DNA from: Microbispora sp. H11081 | GTDB lineage: Bacteria > Actinomycetota > Actinomycetes > Streptosporangiales > Streptosporangiaceae | DNA: 64,000 bases | Assembly: GCF_012999535.1 (NCBI RefSeq) | Contig: NZ_JABBWV010000002.1 | Location: 744,001-808,000 of the forward strand | Reading direction: 5' to 3' | Shown here: positions 24,625 through 33,760 of the stretch, piece after piece | Layout: every line of letters begins with the position of its first letter | Position numbering within the stretch: the first letter of the stretch is position 1 | The notes under the pieces: model-generated | The model's database searches: none | What the model was told of the DNA's origin: nothing | The model's input: the letters and a program-made list of their open reading frames with translations, nothing else | Program-made: the position numbers and the translations under genes

Positions 24625-25398
24625 CTAGTGGACGCTGAAGCCCCCGTCGACGCAGATGGCCTGGCCGGTGACGTACGCCGAGGAGTCGGAGGCGAGGAAG
24701 ACGGCCAGGCCGCGGAAGTCGTCGGGGAGGCCGTTGCGTCCGGTCATGGAGCGGGCGGCCAGTTGCTCGACCCGCCCGGGGACGGCTTGGGCCGGCGCGG
24801 TCAGCGGGGTCAGCACGAAACCGGGGATGATCGTGTTGCAGGTGACGCCGTGGGCCGACCACGCCTCGGCCTGGGAACGGGTCAGCCCGCAGACGGCGGC
24901 CTTGGCGACGCCGTACACGCCGCTGTCGCCGAAGGCGCTGATGGACTGCTGGGAGCCGATGTTGATGATGCGGCCCCGGCCCCGGGCGGCCATGCGGGGG
25001 CCGAAGTGCTGCCCGAGCAGGAAAGGCGCGGTCAGGTTGACGGCGATGGTCTGGTCGTAGTCGTCGGCGGTCAGCTCACCCATGGGCCTGCGGATGTTGT
25101 TGGCGGCGTCGTTGACGAGGATGTCGACCGCGCCGAAGAACCCGTCCGCCTCGTCGCACACGCGGGCGACGCCGGCGCGCTCGGCGAGGTCGGCGCTGAT
25201 CGCCGCCGCGCGGACGCCGCGGTTTCGGAGTCCGCCCACGGCCTCGGCGAGCTCCTTGGGCCGGCGGGCGACCAGGACGACGGCGGCGCCGGCGCAGCCG
25301 AGCGCCTCGGCGATGGCGTATCCGATGCCGGAGCTGCCGCCGGTGACCAGGGCGACCCGGCCGTCGAGGGAGAAGAGTTCCTGGATGTAGGTCGGCAT
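24625..25398 (-). CDS. Short-chain dehydrogenase/reductase
   Basis: A 257-residue classical SDR. The cofactor motif is VTGGSSGIGYAIAEALG. NDAANNIRRP replaces the usual NNAG with NDAA. The catalytic set is Ser of IINIGSQQSISAF, and YGVAKAAVCGLTRSQAEAWS (YxxxK). The C-terminal VTGQAICVDGGFSVH is typical of gluconate 5-dehydrogenase/FabG-like SDRs. It is co-oriented with the MarR gene upstream (40-base gap). Substrate unknown. Confidence 0.88.
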   Translation of the reverse strand: MPTYIQELFSLDGRVALVTGGSSGIGYAIAEALGCAGAAVVLVARRPKELAEAVGGLRNRGVRAAAISADLAERAGVARVCDEADGFFGAVDILVNDAANNIRRPMGELTADDYDQTIAVNLTAPFLLGQHFGPRMAARGRGRIINIGSQQSISAFGDSGVYGVAKAAVCGLTRSQAEAWSAHGVTCNTIIPGFVLTPLTAPAQAVPGRVEQLAARSMTGRNGLPDDFRGLAVFLASDSSAYVTGQAICVDGGFSVH

Positions 25399-25438
25399 AC
25401 CGCCGCAAGGTAGCAGCGAGACCGTCCGGGGAGCGGGG

Positions 25439-26035
25439 TCAGGCGCCGTCGTCGTCGTCGGCGTGCATGTCGCGCATCGCGTCCTCGATCTTGCGCATCA
25501 CGGTCTCCATGGTGCGCAGGGTCTCGGTGTCGAGACGCCGCAGGAGGCGGACGTATCCGCCGGTCCCGGCTTCGATGATCTCGCTGGTGAGCCGCCGCCC
25601 GTCCTCGCTGAGCTCGACGCGGCGTACGCGGCGGTCGTGGGGGTCCTCGTGGCGGCGGGCCAGGCCCTGGGCGACGATCCGGTCGACGATGCCGGTGACG
25701 GTGGTCAGTCCGACGCCGAGGAAGCGGGCCAGTTCCTGCCCGGAGGCGGATCCGGCGAACGACAGGAACATGACGACTTTGAGCTGCTGCATCGTGAGGG
25801 TGGAGGCGAGCAGCGGCATGGAGCGGTCGCGGGCGAAGAGCCGGCCCATGCTGCGCTGCTGGTCGGCGAGGCGGGCGATGATGCGCCCGCGCTCGGCGTC
25901 CTCCCCGGCGTCCTCCCCGGCGTCGTGCCGGGGGGTCGTCCTCGCCGGAGTGGTGGGGGGGTCGTGCTGCGGGCAGGGGGCGGCCGCCGCGCCGGTTGTA
26001 GTGCGGCGCTCGGCTGGGCTGTCGTTCACTGTCAC
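25439..26035 (-). CDS. MarR-family regulator
   Basis: A 198-residue protein. A disordered acidic N-terminal region of about 45 residues precedes the MarR winged helix (SASGQELARFLGVGLTTVTG, IVDRIVAQGLARRHEDPHDR, RVRRVELSEDGRRL). Start is GTG 26035 or the next GTG two codons later, the latter with AGAGG upstream. It is divergent from the RND pump gene and is the obvious candidate repressor, as in many MarR/efflux pairs. It ends in an Asp run (HADDDDGA). Confidence 0.87.
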   Translation of the reverse strand: MTVNDSPAERRTTTGAAAAPCPQHDPPTTPARTTPRHDAGEDAGEDAERGRIIARLADQQRSMGRLFARDRSMPLLASTLTMQQLKVVMFLSFAGSASGQELARFLGVGLTTVTGIVDRIVAQGLARRHEDPHDRRVRRVELSEDGRRLTSEIIEAGTGGYVRLLRRLDTETLRTMETVMRKIEDAMRDMHADDDDGA

Positions 26036-26080
26036 CTCTCGAGCGGAGAGGTTACCAGTCGTTAATGCGACGGCTGAATG

Positions 26081-26095
26081 TTCGCATAGCGCGAA
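26081..26095. promoter_or_regulatory. Putative MarR operator between marR and the RND pump
   Basis: TTCGCATAGCGCGAA: arms TTCGC/GCGAA with a 5-base centre, in an AT-richer part of the divergent region. A further TGCGA/TCGCA pair overlaps it. Inferred target of the neighbouring MarR protein. Confidence 0.5.
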
Positions 26096-26141
26096 GTGTT
26101 AGGGTTGCCCGGACACTCTCCTCCCCATGTCAGGAGCCCGG

Positions 26142-29100
26142 ATGACCTCCCTGGCCAGGCTGAGCCTCGCCAACCGCACTCTCGTGATGATGATCACGGT
26201 GGTGCTCGCGGGTTTCGGCTTGTTCGCGATCCCCTCGCTGAAGCAACAGCTCTTCCCCTCGCTGGAGTTCCCCGCCGCGTTCACGGTGGCGTCGTATCCG
26301 GGCGCCGCTCCTGAGATCGTGGAGGAGCAGGTCACCAAGCCGATCGAGAGCGCGTTCCAGGGTATCGCCGGTGTCACCGGCATCACCTCCACCTCCCGCG
26401 AGGGGGTGGCGCAGGTGCAGGTGGCCTACGAGTTCGGCACCGACATCGACCAGATGATCGGGAAGATGCAGCAGGCGGTCAGCCGCGTCAAGGCGCAGTT
26501 GCCGGCCGACGTCGATCCGCAGGTGATCGCGGGCAGCACCGACGACATCCCGGTGATGGCGCTCGCGGTGGGCGACGGCGGCGACCAGCAGGCCATGGCC
26601 GACAAGATCGAGAAGATCATGGTGCCGGAGCTGCAGTCGATCGAGGGCGTGCGCGACGTCACTGTCAGCGGCGCCCGCGAGCAGCGGGTCGTCATCACCC
26701 CGGACCAGGGCAGGCTCGCCCTGCTGGGGCTGTCGGCCGCGGCCATCCCCGACCTCCTGCGCGCGAACGGGGTGTCCATCCCGGCTGGCACGCTGACCGA
26801 GGACGGCAAGTCGCTGACCGTGCAGATCGGCGACCCGGTGCGTTCGGTGGAGGACCTCGGGGACCTCTACCTGACCCCGGCCGCCGCGCCCGCAGCGGCC
26901 CGGCCCGGCGGTGCGGGCGCGGGCCCGGGGCAGGGTGCGGGTGCGGGTGCGGGTGCTGCGCAGGGTGCGAGCCAGGGCGCGGCGCAGGCCGCCGCGGCCC
27001 GCCCGAAGCCGGTCAAGCTCGGCGACGTGGCCGACATCAAGGTCGAGGACGCCGCCGCGACCACGCTCACCCGCACCAACGGCGTCCCGTCCCTGGGTGT
27101 GTCGATCACGATGGTGCCCGACGGCAACGCCGTCCAGATCTCCCACGCGGTGAACGACGCCCTTCCGGACCTGACGCGCGCCCTGGGCGACACCGCCGAG
27201 CTGACCGTGGTGTTCGACCAGGCGCCGTACGTCGAGCGGTCCATCGAGGACCTCACGACCGAGGGCCTGCTGGGCCTGGTGTTCGCCGTGCTCGTCATCC
27301 TGGTGTTCCTGCTGTCGGTGCGCTCGACTCTGGTCACCGCGGTGTCGATCCCGCTGTCGGTGGTGATCGCGCTGATCGCGCTGTGGATCGGCGACTACTC
27401 GCTGAACCTGCTGACGCTGGGGGCGCTGACGATCGCGGTGGGCCGGGTGGTCGACGACTCGATCGTGGTGCTGGAGAACATCAAGCGCCATCTCGCGTAC
27501 GGCGAGGAGAAACGCCGGGCGATCCTCACGGCCGTGCGCGAGGTGTCGGGCGCGGTCACCGCGTCCACGCTCACCACGGTCGCGGTGTTCCTGCCGATCG
27601 CCTTCGTCGGCGGAATGGTGGGGCAGCTGTTCAGCCCGTTCGCGATCACGGTGACCGTGGCGCTGCTGGCGTCGCTGCTGGTCTCGCTGACCGTCATCCC
27701 GGTCCTGGCGTACTGGTTCCTGAAGGCCCCCGCGCTCACGCCGCAGGAGGCGCAGGCGGTGCGCGAGGACGCCGAGCGCAGGGAACTGCGCAGCCCGCTG
27801 CAGCGGCTCTACCTTCCCGTGCTGCGTTTCGCGACCCGGCGGCGCGTGGTCACACTGCTGATCGGCTTCCTGGTGTTCGCCGCCACAATGGCGCTGGCGC
27901 CCAACCTGAAGACCAACTTCCTCGACAACTCGGGCAACGACACCACGCAGATCAGCCAGCGGATGCCGGCTGGGACCGACCTGGCGACCACCGACGCGGC
28001 GGCCGGGAAGGTCGAGGCGGTGCTGGAGGCCGACGGGGACGTGGAGTCCTACCAGGTGACGGTCGGCGGCGGGAACCGTTTCCTCGGCGGGGTCGGCGGC
28101 GGCTCCGACCGAGCGTCGTTCTCGGTGACGCTGAAGGAGGGCGCGGACACCACCGCCCTTGAGGATCGGCTCAGGGACCGGATCAAGACGCTGTCGGGCG
28201 TCGGCGACATCACGGTCGGCGGCGGCGGAGGCGGGTTCAACACCGACCAGGTTCAGGTCATCGTGCAGGGCTCGGACCAGGCCGCGCTGAAGACAGCGGC
28301 CACCGCCGTACGTGACGCCATGGCCGGGGTGGACGGGCTGCGTGACGTCACCTCCAACCTGGAAGACAGCATTCCCCGGGTCGAGGTGCACGTGGACCGG
28401 GAGAAGGCCGCCGCGCGCGGCCTGACCGAGGCCGGGATCGGGCAACTCGTCGCGCAGGCGTTCCGCGGCGCGCCGGTCGGCTCCGTCGACGTCGACGGCC
28501 ACTCCAGCGACGTGATCCTGCGCGCCGGCGGTGACGGGCCGGAGGACATCGCGGCGATCAGGAAGCTCGCGATTCCCACGGCGACGGGCATCGTGCGGCT
28601 CGGCGACGTCGCCGACGTGGTGAAGGCCGACGGGCCGACCCAGATCACCCGGCAGGACGGCAGCCGCACGGCGACGGTGTCCGGCACCGCCGACGCGTCC
28701 GACCTGGGGGCGATCACCGCCAAGGTCACCGACACGCTGAAGACCGTGACGCTGCCCGCGGGGGTGACGTACGAGATCGGCGGCGCGAGCTCCGACCAGC
28801 AGGAGGCGTTCGCGGACCTGGGGCTGGCCATGCTGCTCGCGGTGGCGATCGTCTTCATGATCATGGTGGCGACGTTCCGCAGCCTGGTGCAGCCGCTGAT
28901 CCTGCTGGTGTCGATCCCGTTCGCGGCGACCGGGGCGATCGGGCTGCTGCTGGCCACCGACACGGCGCTCGGCGTGCCCGCGCTGATCGGCATGCTGATG
29001 CTGATCGGCATCGTGGTCACCAACGCGATCGTGCTGATCGACCTGATCAACCAGTATCGCGAGCAGGGGCTGGGCGTGGTGGAGGCGGTCATTGAGGGCG

Positions 29101-29390
29101 GCCGGCGGCGGCTTCGCCCCATCCTGATGACCGCGATCGCGACGATCTGCGCGCTCACGCCGATGGCGCTGGGTGTGACGGGTTCCGGGGGGTTCATCTC
29201 CCAGCCGCTGGCCATCGTCGTGATCGGCGGCCTGATCTCCTCGACGCTGCTCACGCTGGTGCTCGTGCCGACGCTCTACACGATCGTGGAGCGGCTGAAG
29301 GAGCGCACGCGCCGTACGCCGAAGCCGTCCGCGCCGGGCGAGGGCGACCTGACCGTGTACGGCGAGGAGGCCCTCACACCGGCCAAGTGA
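26142..29390 (+). CDS. AcrB/HAE-type RND efflux transporter
   Basis: A 1082-residue transporter; ATG 26142 has AGGAG at 26132-26136. The N-terminal helix and QLFPSLEFPAAFTVASYPGA are AcrB-like, as are the porter domains (IDQMIGKMQQAVSRVKAQLP). GRVVDDSIVVLENIKRHL near residue 430 holds the paired Asp for proton relay. The second half repeats the fold (MLLAVAIVFMIMVATFRSLV, GIVVTNAIVLIDLINQYREQ). An Ala/Gly/Gln-rich insertion lies at residues 248-287. RND pumps of this type usually need a fusion protein and outer-membrane channel, which are absent here. The MarR gene is divergent. Confidence 0.92.
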   Translation: MTSLARLSLANRTLVMMITVVLAGFGLFAIPSLKQQLFPSLEFPAAFTVASYPGAAPEIVEEQVTKPIESAFQGIAGVTGITSTSREGVAQVQVAYEFGTDIDQMIGKMQQAVSRVKAQLPADVDPQVIAGSTDDIPVMALAVGDGGDQQAMADKIEKIMVPELQSIEGVRDVTVSGAREQRVVITPDQGRLALLGLSAAAIPDLLRANGVSIPAGTLTEDGKSLTVQIGDPVRSVEDLGDLYLTPAAAPAAARPGGAGAGPGQGAGAGAGAAQGASQGAAQAAAARPKPVKLGDVADIKVEDAAATTLTRTNGVPSLGVSITMVPDGNAVQISHAVNDALPDLTRALGDTAELTVVFDQAPYVERSIEDLTTEGLLGLVFAVLVILVFLLSVRSTLVTAVSIPLSVVIALIALWIGDYSLNLLTLGALTIAVGRVVDDSIVVLENIKRHLAYGEEKRRAILTAVREVSGAVTASTLTTVAVFLPIAFVGGMVGQLFSPFAITVTVALLASLLVSLTVIPVLAYWFLKAPALTPQEAQAVREDAERRELRSPLQRLYLPVLRFATRRRVVTLLIGFLVFAATMALAPNLKTNFLDNSGNDTTQISQRMPAGTDLATTDAAAGKVEAVLEADGDVESYQVTVGGGNRFLGGVGGGSDRASFSVTLKEGADTTALEDRLRDRIKTLSGVGDITVGGGGGGFNTDQVQVIVQGSDQAALKTAATAVRDAMAGVDGLRDVTSNLEDSIPRVEVHVDREKAAARGLTEAGIGQLVAQAFRGAPVGSVDVDGHSSDVILRAGGDGPEDIAAIRKLAIPTATGIVRLGDVADVVKADGPTQITRQDGSRTATVSGTADASDLGAITAKVTDTLKTVTLPAGVTYEIGGASSDQQEAFADLGLAMLLAVAIVFMIMVATFRSLVQPLILLVSIPFAATGAIGLLLATDTALGVPALIGMLMLIGIVVTNAIVLIDLINQYREQGLGVVEAVIEGGRRRLRPILMTAIATICALTPMALGVTGSGGFISQPLAIVVIGGLISSTLLTLVLVPTLYTIVERLKERTRRTPKPSAPGEGDLTVYGEEALTPAK

Positions 29391-29415
29391 TCGCGGCGGT
29401 CGGCTTCCGGCCGCC

Positions 29416-29445
29416 GCAAACAAGTGTTTGCGAAGAACTGTTTGC
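29416..29445. promoter_or_regulatory. Operator-like palindrome upstream of the ArsR-type regulator
   Basis: GCAAACAAGTGTTTGC (29416-29431) is a perfect 6-bp-arm palindrome and GTTTGC recurs at 29440-29445, 17 bases from the start codon. Likely autoregulation site. Confidence 0.65.
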
Positions 29446-29461
29446 GGTTTACCATGGCACC

Positions 29462-30154
29462 ATGACCGATCACGGCGAGACGCCTCACTCCCCGGCCGCG
29501 CGGGACGCGGTCGTCCTCGACGCCAAGGGGATGCGCGCTCTCGCGCATCCGGTACGCCTGCAGTTGCTGGGCCTGCTGCGCAAGCACGGCCCGTCCACTG
29601 CCACCCGGCTGGCCGAGTTGCTGGACATCAACTCCGGCGCGGCCAGCTACCACCTGCGCAGACTCGACGCGGCGGGGTTCGTCGTGGAGGACACCGAACG
29701 CGGCAACGCGCGCGAGCGCTGGTGGCGCGCGGCCCACGGGGCGACCTGGCTCAACGACCCGGACCTGATCGAGCGGGAGCCCGAGGCGACGCTGGCCTAC
29801 CTGCAGTCCGTCGCCGCCACCTACTCCATGCGCACCCAGCGGGCCATCGCCCAACTGCGGACCATGCCACCCGAGTGGCGGAACGCGACCGACATGAGCG
29901 ACATGGCCCTGCGGCTGACCCCGCAGGAGGCCGAAGCCCTGCGTGAGGAGCTGTGGGCCCTCGTCACCCGGCACCGCCGGGACACCCCGGAGGCGACCGG
30001 CGCGCCCGAGGGCGCGGAACGGGTGTCGGTGATCATGCAGATCCTGCCCGAGCCGGAACAGCCCACCCCGCAAGAGGAAGACACCCCACAGGAAGACGCC
30101 GCACAGGAAGACGCCGCACAGGAAGACGCCGCACAGGAAGACGCCGACCGATGA
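29462..30154 (+). CDS. ArsR-like winged-helix regulator with QEDAA tail
   Basis: A 230-residue protein. LDAKGMRALAHPVRLQLLGL, STATRLAELLDINSGAASYH and LRRLDAAGFVVEDTERGNAR form an ArsR/HTH_20 winged helix. A helical middle (TPQEAEALREELWALVTRHR) is common in regulators paired with MFS exporters. The C-terminal 30 residues are an acidic repeat of QEDAA encoded by 15-bp tandem repeats. Its stop overlaps the MFS start (ATGA), so both are co-transcribed and translationally coupled. It most likely represses this two-gene operon. Confidence 0.88.
   Translation: MTDHGETPHSPAARDAVVLDAKGMRALAHPVRLQLLGLLRKHGPSTATRLAELLDINSGAASYHLRRLDAAGFVVEDTERGNARERWWRAAHGATWLNDPDLIEREPEATLAYLQSVAATYSMRTQRAIAQLRTMPPEWRNATDMSDMALRLTPQEAEALREELWALVTRHRRDTPEATGAPEGAERVSVIMQILPEPEQPTPQEEDTPQEDAAQEDAAQEDAAQEDADR
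30089..30145 (+). repeat. 15-bp in-frame tandem repeat
   Basis: CAGGAAGACGCCGCA is repeated three times plus a fourth partial copy, encoding QEDAA units at the C terminus of the regulator. The repeat keeps frame, so length changes would alter only tail length. Confidence 0.85.
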
Positions 30155-31497
30155 CGGGACTGGACGACGACACCGCCGCGGAGTCCCGCACCCGACGGCT
30201 GCGCCCGCTGGGCGGGCTGCTCGCGGCCATGGCGGTCGCCCTGACCGGCACCCGGGTCTCGGCCATCGCCCTGCCGTGGTTCGTCCTGGTCACGACCGGC
30301 AGCGTGACGCAGACCGGGCTCGTCGCCTTCTTCGAGATGGCCCCCTACGTCGTGGTCAAGGCACTGACCGGACCCCTCGTCGACCGGACAGGACCCCGGG
30401 TCGTCTCCTGGACCACCGACCTGGCCAGCGCGGCCGCCGCTGGCGCCGTACCCCTGCTGCACGCCACGGGCCTGCTGTCCTTCCCCGTGCTGCTCGCCCT
30501 CGTCGCGGTCATCGGCGCCGTACGCGGCCCCGGCGACCTCGCCAAGGAGATCATGGTCCCGGAGGCCGCCGAGCGCGCCCGGGTGCCGCTGGAGCGGGCC
30601 ACCGGCCTGTCCGGCGTCACCGAGCGGCTCGCCTCGACCCTCGGCCCCGCCGCCGGAGGCTTCATGGTGGCGTTGCTGGGACCGCTGACCGGCCTGGCCG
30701 TCAACGCCGCGTGCTTCGCACTCGGGTCGCTGATCATCGCGCTCGCGCTGCCGCGCGGCATGGGACGCCCGGCGGACCAGACCCCGCCGTCCACCGGCTA
30801 CTGGCGGCGTTTCGGCGAGGGCTTCACCTTCCTGCGCGGGGAGCCGCTGCTGCTCACGATCATCGTCATGATCGGCATCACCAACCTGCTGGACGCCGCG
30901 TTCAACACCGTCCTGCTGCCCGTGTGGGCCCAGCGGTCCGGCAACGGCCCCACCGCGATCGGCCTGAGCAACGGCATGTGGAGCGCCGCCGCGGTCGCCG
31001 GAAGCCTGGTCGCCGCGGCCGTCGCCCACCGGATGCCGCGCCGGGTCGTGTTCTTCGCCGGGTTCCTGCTCGCCGGGGCGCCGCGGTTCCTGGTCCTCGC
31101 GGCCGACGTGCCGATGTGGGCGGTGCTGGCGGTGTTCGCCGCGAGCGGGGCAGGCGGCGGCTTCCTCAACCCGATCCTCGGGGCGATCGCCTTCGAGCGG
31201 GTGCCCCCGGGCATGCGCGGCCGGGTCAACGCCCTGGGCGACTCCATGGCGTGGGCCGGCATCCCCGTCGGCGGGCTGCTCGCCGGGGCTGCCGTGGTCA
31301 GCCTCGGCCTCGCCCCGGCCCTGCTGATCGGCGGCGCGGCGTACTTCCTGACCACCAACCTCGCCGCGCTGCTGCCGCAGTGGCGTGAGATGGACCGCCT
31401 GCGCGGCCGGGGCGCGGCGCGACGCACGGCCGATCCGGACCCCGGTCCTCCCGCTGGCGTGGCACCTGCGGACGACCGGCGGGAACGGGCTCAATAG
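30151..31497 (+). CDS. MFS exporter (DHA3-like)
   Basis: A 448-residue transporter with 12 predicted helices. It belongs to the MFS_3/enterobactin-exporter-like branch: ALTGTRVSAIALPWFVLVTT, PYVVVKALTGPLVDRTGPRV (A-loop), GLSGVTERLASTLGPAAGGF, and FERVPPGMRGRVNALGDSMA. Such proteins export macrolides, siderophores or other drugs. It overlaps the preceding regulator gene by four bases. The C-terminal tail is charged and probably cytosolic. Confidence 0.9.
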   Translation: MTGLDDDTAAESRTRRLRPLGGLLAAMAVALTGTRVSAIALPWFVLVTTGSVTQTGLVAFFEMAPYVVVKALTGPLVDRTGPRVVSWTTDLASAAAAGAVPLLHATGLLSFPVLLALVAVIGAVRGPGDLAKEIMVPEAAERARVPLERATGLSGVTERLASTLGPAAGGFMVALLGPLTGLAVNAACFALGSLIIALALPRGMGRPADQTPPSTGYWRRFGEGFTFLRGEPLLLTIIVMIGITNLLDAAFNTVLLPVWAQRSGNGPTAIGLSNGMWSAAAVAGSLVAAAVAHRMPRRVVFFAGFLLAGAPRFLVLAADVPMWAVLAVFAASGAGGGFLNPILGAIAFERVPPGMRGRVNALGDSMAWAGIPVGGLLAGAAVVSLGLAPALLIGGAAYFLTTNLAALLPQWREMDRLRGRGAARRTADPDPGPPAGVAPADDRRERAQ

Positions 31498-31508
31498 ACT
31501 GGGCCAAC

Positions 31509-32936
31509 GTGAATGCCAAGCCGCGTATCCCGAATGTCCTGGCCGCCCGTTACGCCTCGCCGGAGCTGGCCCGCCTGTGGTCCCCCGAGCACAAGGTGGT
31601 GCTGGAGCGCAGGCTCTGGCTCGCCGTCGTGAAGGCCCAGGCCGACCTCGGGATCGAGGTGCCCGAGCAGGCGATCGCCGACTACGAGAAGGTCGTCGAG
31701 CAGGTCGACCTGGCCTCCATAGCCGAGCGGGAGAAGGTCACCAGGCACGACGTGAAGGCCCGCATCGAGGAGTTCAACGCCCTCGCGGGCCACGAGCACG
31801 TCCACAAGGGCATGACATCCCGTGACCTGACGGAGAACGTCGAACAACTCCAGATCCGCGACAGCCTGCTGCTGGTGCGCGGCCGGACCGTGGCGCTGCT
31901 CGCCCGCCTGGGCCGCCTGGCCGCCGAGCACTCCTCGACCGTCATGGCCGGCCGCTCCCACAACGTCGCCGCCCAGGCGACCACGCTCGGCAAGCGCTTC
32001 GCCACCGCCGCCGACGAACTGCTGGTCGCCTACGAGCGGCTGGAGGACCTGCTGGAGCGCTACCCCCTGCGCGGCGTCAAGGGACCGGTCGGCACCGCCC
32101 AGGACATGCTCGACCTGCTCGGCGGCGAGGACCGGCTGGCCGCGCTGGAGGACCGCGTCGCCGCGCACCTGGGCTTCTCCCGCCGCTTCACCAGCGTCGG
32201 CCAGGTCTACCCCCGCTCGCTCGACTACGACGTGCTGACCGCGCTGGTGCAACTGGCCGCCGCCCCCTCCTCTCTGGCCAAGACCATCCGCCTCATGGCC
32301 GGGCACGAGCTGGTCACCGAGGGCTTCAAGGAAGGCCAGGTCGGCTCCTCGGCGATGCCGCACAAGATGAACACCCGCTCCTGCGAACGCGTCAACGGCC
32401 TCACCGTGATCCTGCGCGGGTACGCATCCATGGCAGGGGAGCTCGCCGGAGACCAGTGGAACGAGGGCGACGTGTCCTGCTCGGTCGTCCGCAGGGTCGC
32501 CCTGCCCGACGCGTTCTTCGCCTTCGACGGCCTGGTGGAGACCATGCTGACCGTGCTCGACGAGTTCGGCGCGTTCCCCGCCGTCATCGAGGCCGAGCTG
32601 GGCCGCTACCTGCCGTTCCTCGCCACGACCAAGATGCTGATGGCGGCGGTGCGGGCCGGAGTCGGCCGCGAGACCGCCCACGAGATCATCAAGGAGCACG
32701 CGGTCGCCTCGGCGCTGGCCATGCGCTCACGCGGCGCCGGCAACGAACTGCTCGACCGCCTCGCCGCCGACGACCGCTTCCCGCTCGGCCGGGCCGAGCT
32801 CGACGCGCTGCTGGCCGACCGCGCCTCCTTCGCCGGCGCGGCCGCCGGCCAGGTCGCCGCCGTCGCCGCCCGGATCGGCGAGATCACCGCGCGCCATCCC
32901 GGTGACGCCGCCTACACCCCGGGCGCGATCCTGTAG
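31509..32936 (+). CDS. purB: Adenylosuccinate lyase
   Basis: A 475-residue enzyme of purine synthesis. It splits SAICAR to AICAR and adenylosuccinate to AMP, releasing fumarate. The fumarase/aspartase superfamily signature GSSAMPHKMNTRSCERV is present, with the flexible catalytic-loop Ser. HVHKGMTSRDLTENVEQLQ and the catalytic His region AGRSHNVAAQATTLGKR are also conserved. The start is GTG 31509. It is 11 bases downstream of the MFS gene and followed by a GNAT gene after 18 bases. It is the clearest housekeeping marker in the window. Confidence 0.96.
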   Translation: MNAKPRIPNVLAARYASPELARLWSPEHKVVLERRLWLAVVKAQADLGIEVPEQAIADYEKVVEQVDLASIAEREKVTRHDVKARIEEFNALAGHEHVHKGMTSRDLTENVEQLQIRDSLLLVRGRTVALLARLGRLAAEHSSTVMAGRSHNVAAQATTLGKRFATAADELLVAYERLEDLLERYPLRGVKGPVGTAQDMLDLLGGEDRLAALEDRVAAHLGFSRRFTSVGQVYPRSLDYDVLTALVQLAAAPSSLAKTIRLMAGHELVTEGFKEGQVGSSAMPHKMNTRSCERVNGLTVILRGYASMAGELAGDQWNEGDVSCSVVRRVALPDAFFAFDGLVETMLTVLDEFGAFPAVIEAELGRYLPFLATTKMLMAAVRAGVGRETAHEIIKEHAVASALAMRSRGAGNELLDRLAADDRFPLGRAELDALLADRASFAGAAAGQVAAVAARIGEITARHPGDAAYTPGAIL

Positions 32937-32954
32937 ATCCTTTAGGGACACGCG

Positions 32955-33704
32955 TTGCGTGAACTGCTGAGCGAGGCCGACGTCGTCGCCGCCTCGGGCG
33001 ACGACGTCCTCGTGATGTGGGCGGCACAGGGCATGCGGCCCGGCGTACGCGCCTGGGCGCACGGCGACGCGGTGGCCGTGGCGAGCCCGGAGCTCGCCCG
33101 GCGCGACCGCCTGGTGGTGCGGGGCGAGCCCGGCAGGCTCGTCCCGCTGCTGCGGCACGCCCTGGCCGAGACCGGGCCGTCCTACCGGCCCCTCGGCGAC
33201 GCCGCGCTCATCGAACAGGTCCTCACGGCCATGCCGGAGCTGGAACTCGCGGGCCACTTCTCCTGGATGGCGACAGAGCGACTCGCCCCGCCCCGGGACC
33301 AGCGCGCGGACCGGGACCGGCCCGCCGCCTGGCTCACGGACGCCGCCGCCCCCGAGGTGACCGGCCTGCTCGCCACCGCCAGCCCCAGCTCGTACGCGGT
33401 GCCGGGAATGCCGCGCGTACGCCGGTGGGCCGGGCTACGGGACGAGTCGCGGGCCCTGCTGGCGGTCGCCGCCGACGCCTGGTCGGCCCCGACGGTGGGC
33501 CTGCTCGCCGGCGTCGCGACCGCCGTACCCGCGCGGGGACGCGGACTGGGGGAGCGGGTGTGCCGGTTCGTGACGTCCGAGCTGATCGCCGAGCACGGGC
33601 GGGCGGCGCTGATGGTGGACGACTGGAACCAGGCGGCCATCACGGTCTACGAACGGCTCGGCTTCGTCCGCCGCCCTGTCGCGGGGGCCGGGCTCCGCCC
33701 CTGA
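32955..33704 (+). CDS. GNAT-family N-acetyltransferase
   Basis: A 249-residue protein starting at TTG 32955 with AGGGA upstream. The N-terminal half is a divergent GNAT-like domain. The C-terminal half has the acetyl-CoA-binding pattern TAVPARGRGLGERVCRFVTS (Q/R-x-x-G-x-G/A), then VDDWNQAAITVYERLGFVRR. Substrate unknown. It lies 18 bases after purB and is probably transcribed with it. Confidence 0.83.
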   Translation: MRELLSEADVVAASGDDVLVMWAAQGMRPGVRAWAHGDAVAVASPELARRDRLVVRGEPGRLVPLLRHALAETGPSYRPLGDAALIEQVLTAMPELELAGHFSWMATERLAPPRDQRADRDRPAAWLTDAAAPEVTGLLATASPSSYAVPGMPRVRRWAGLRDESRALLAVAADAWSAPTVGLLAGVATAVPARGRGLGERVCRFVTSELIAEHGRAALMVDDWNQAAITVYERLGFVRRPVAGAGLRP

Positions 33705-33760
33705 CCGTCCTCGCGCCGCCTCCCGGGAGCCGGTATGCGACTCCCGGTGAGATCACGAGA

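Noticed and set aside
26130..29423. A 1097-residue open frame antisense to the RND pump gene
   Set aside because: Composition is Arg/His/Gly/Asp-rich without any domain, a product of high GC at third positions on the opposite strand.
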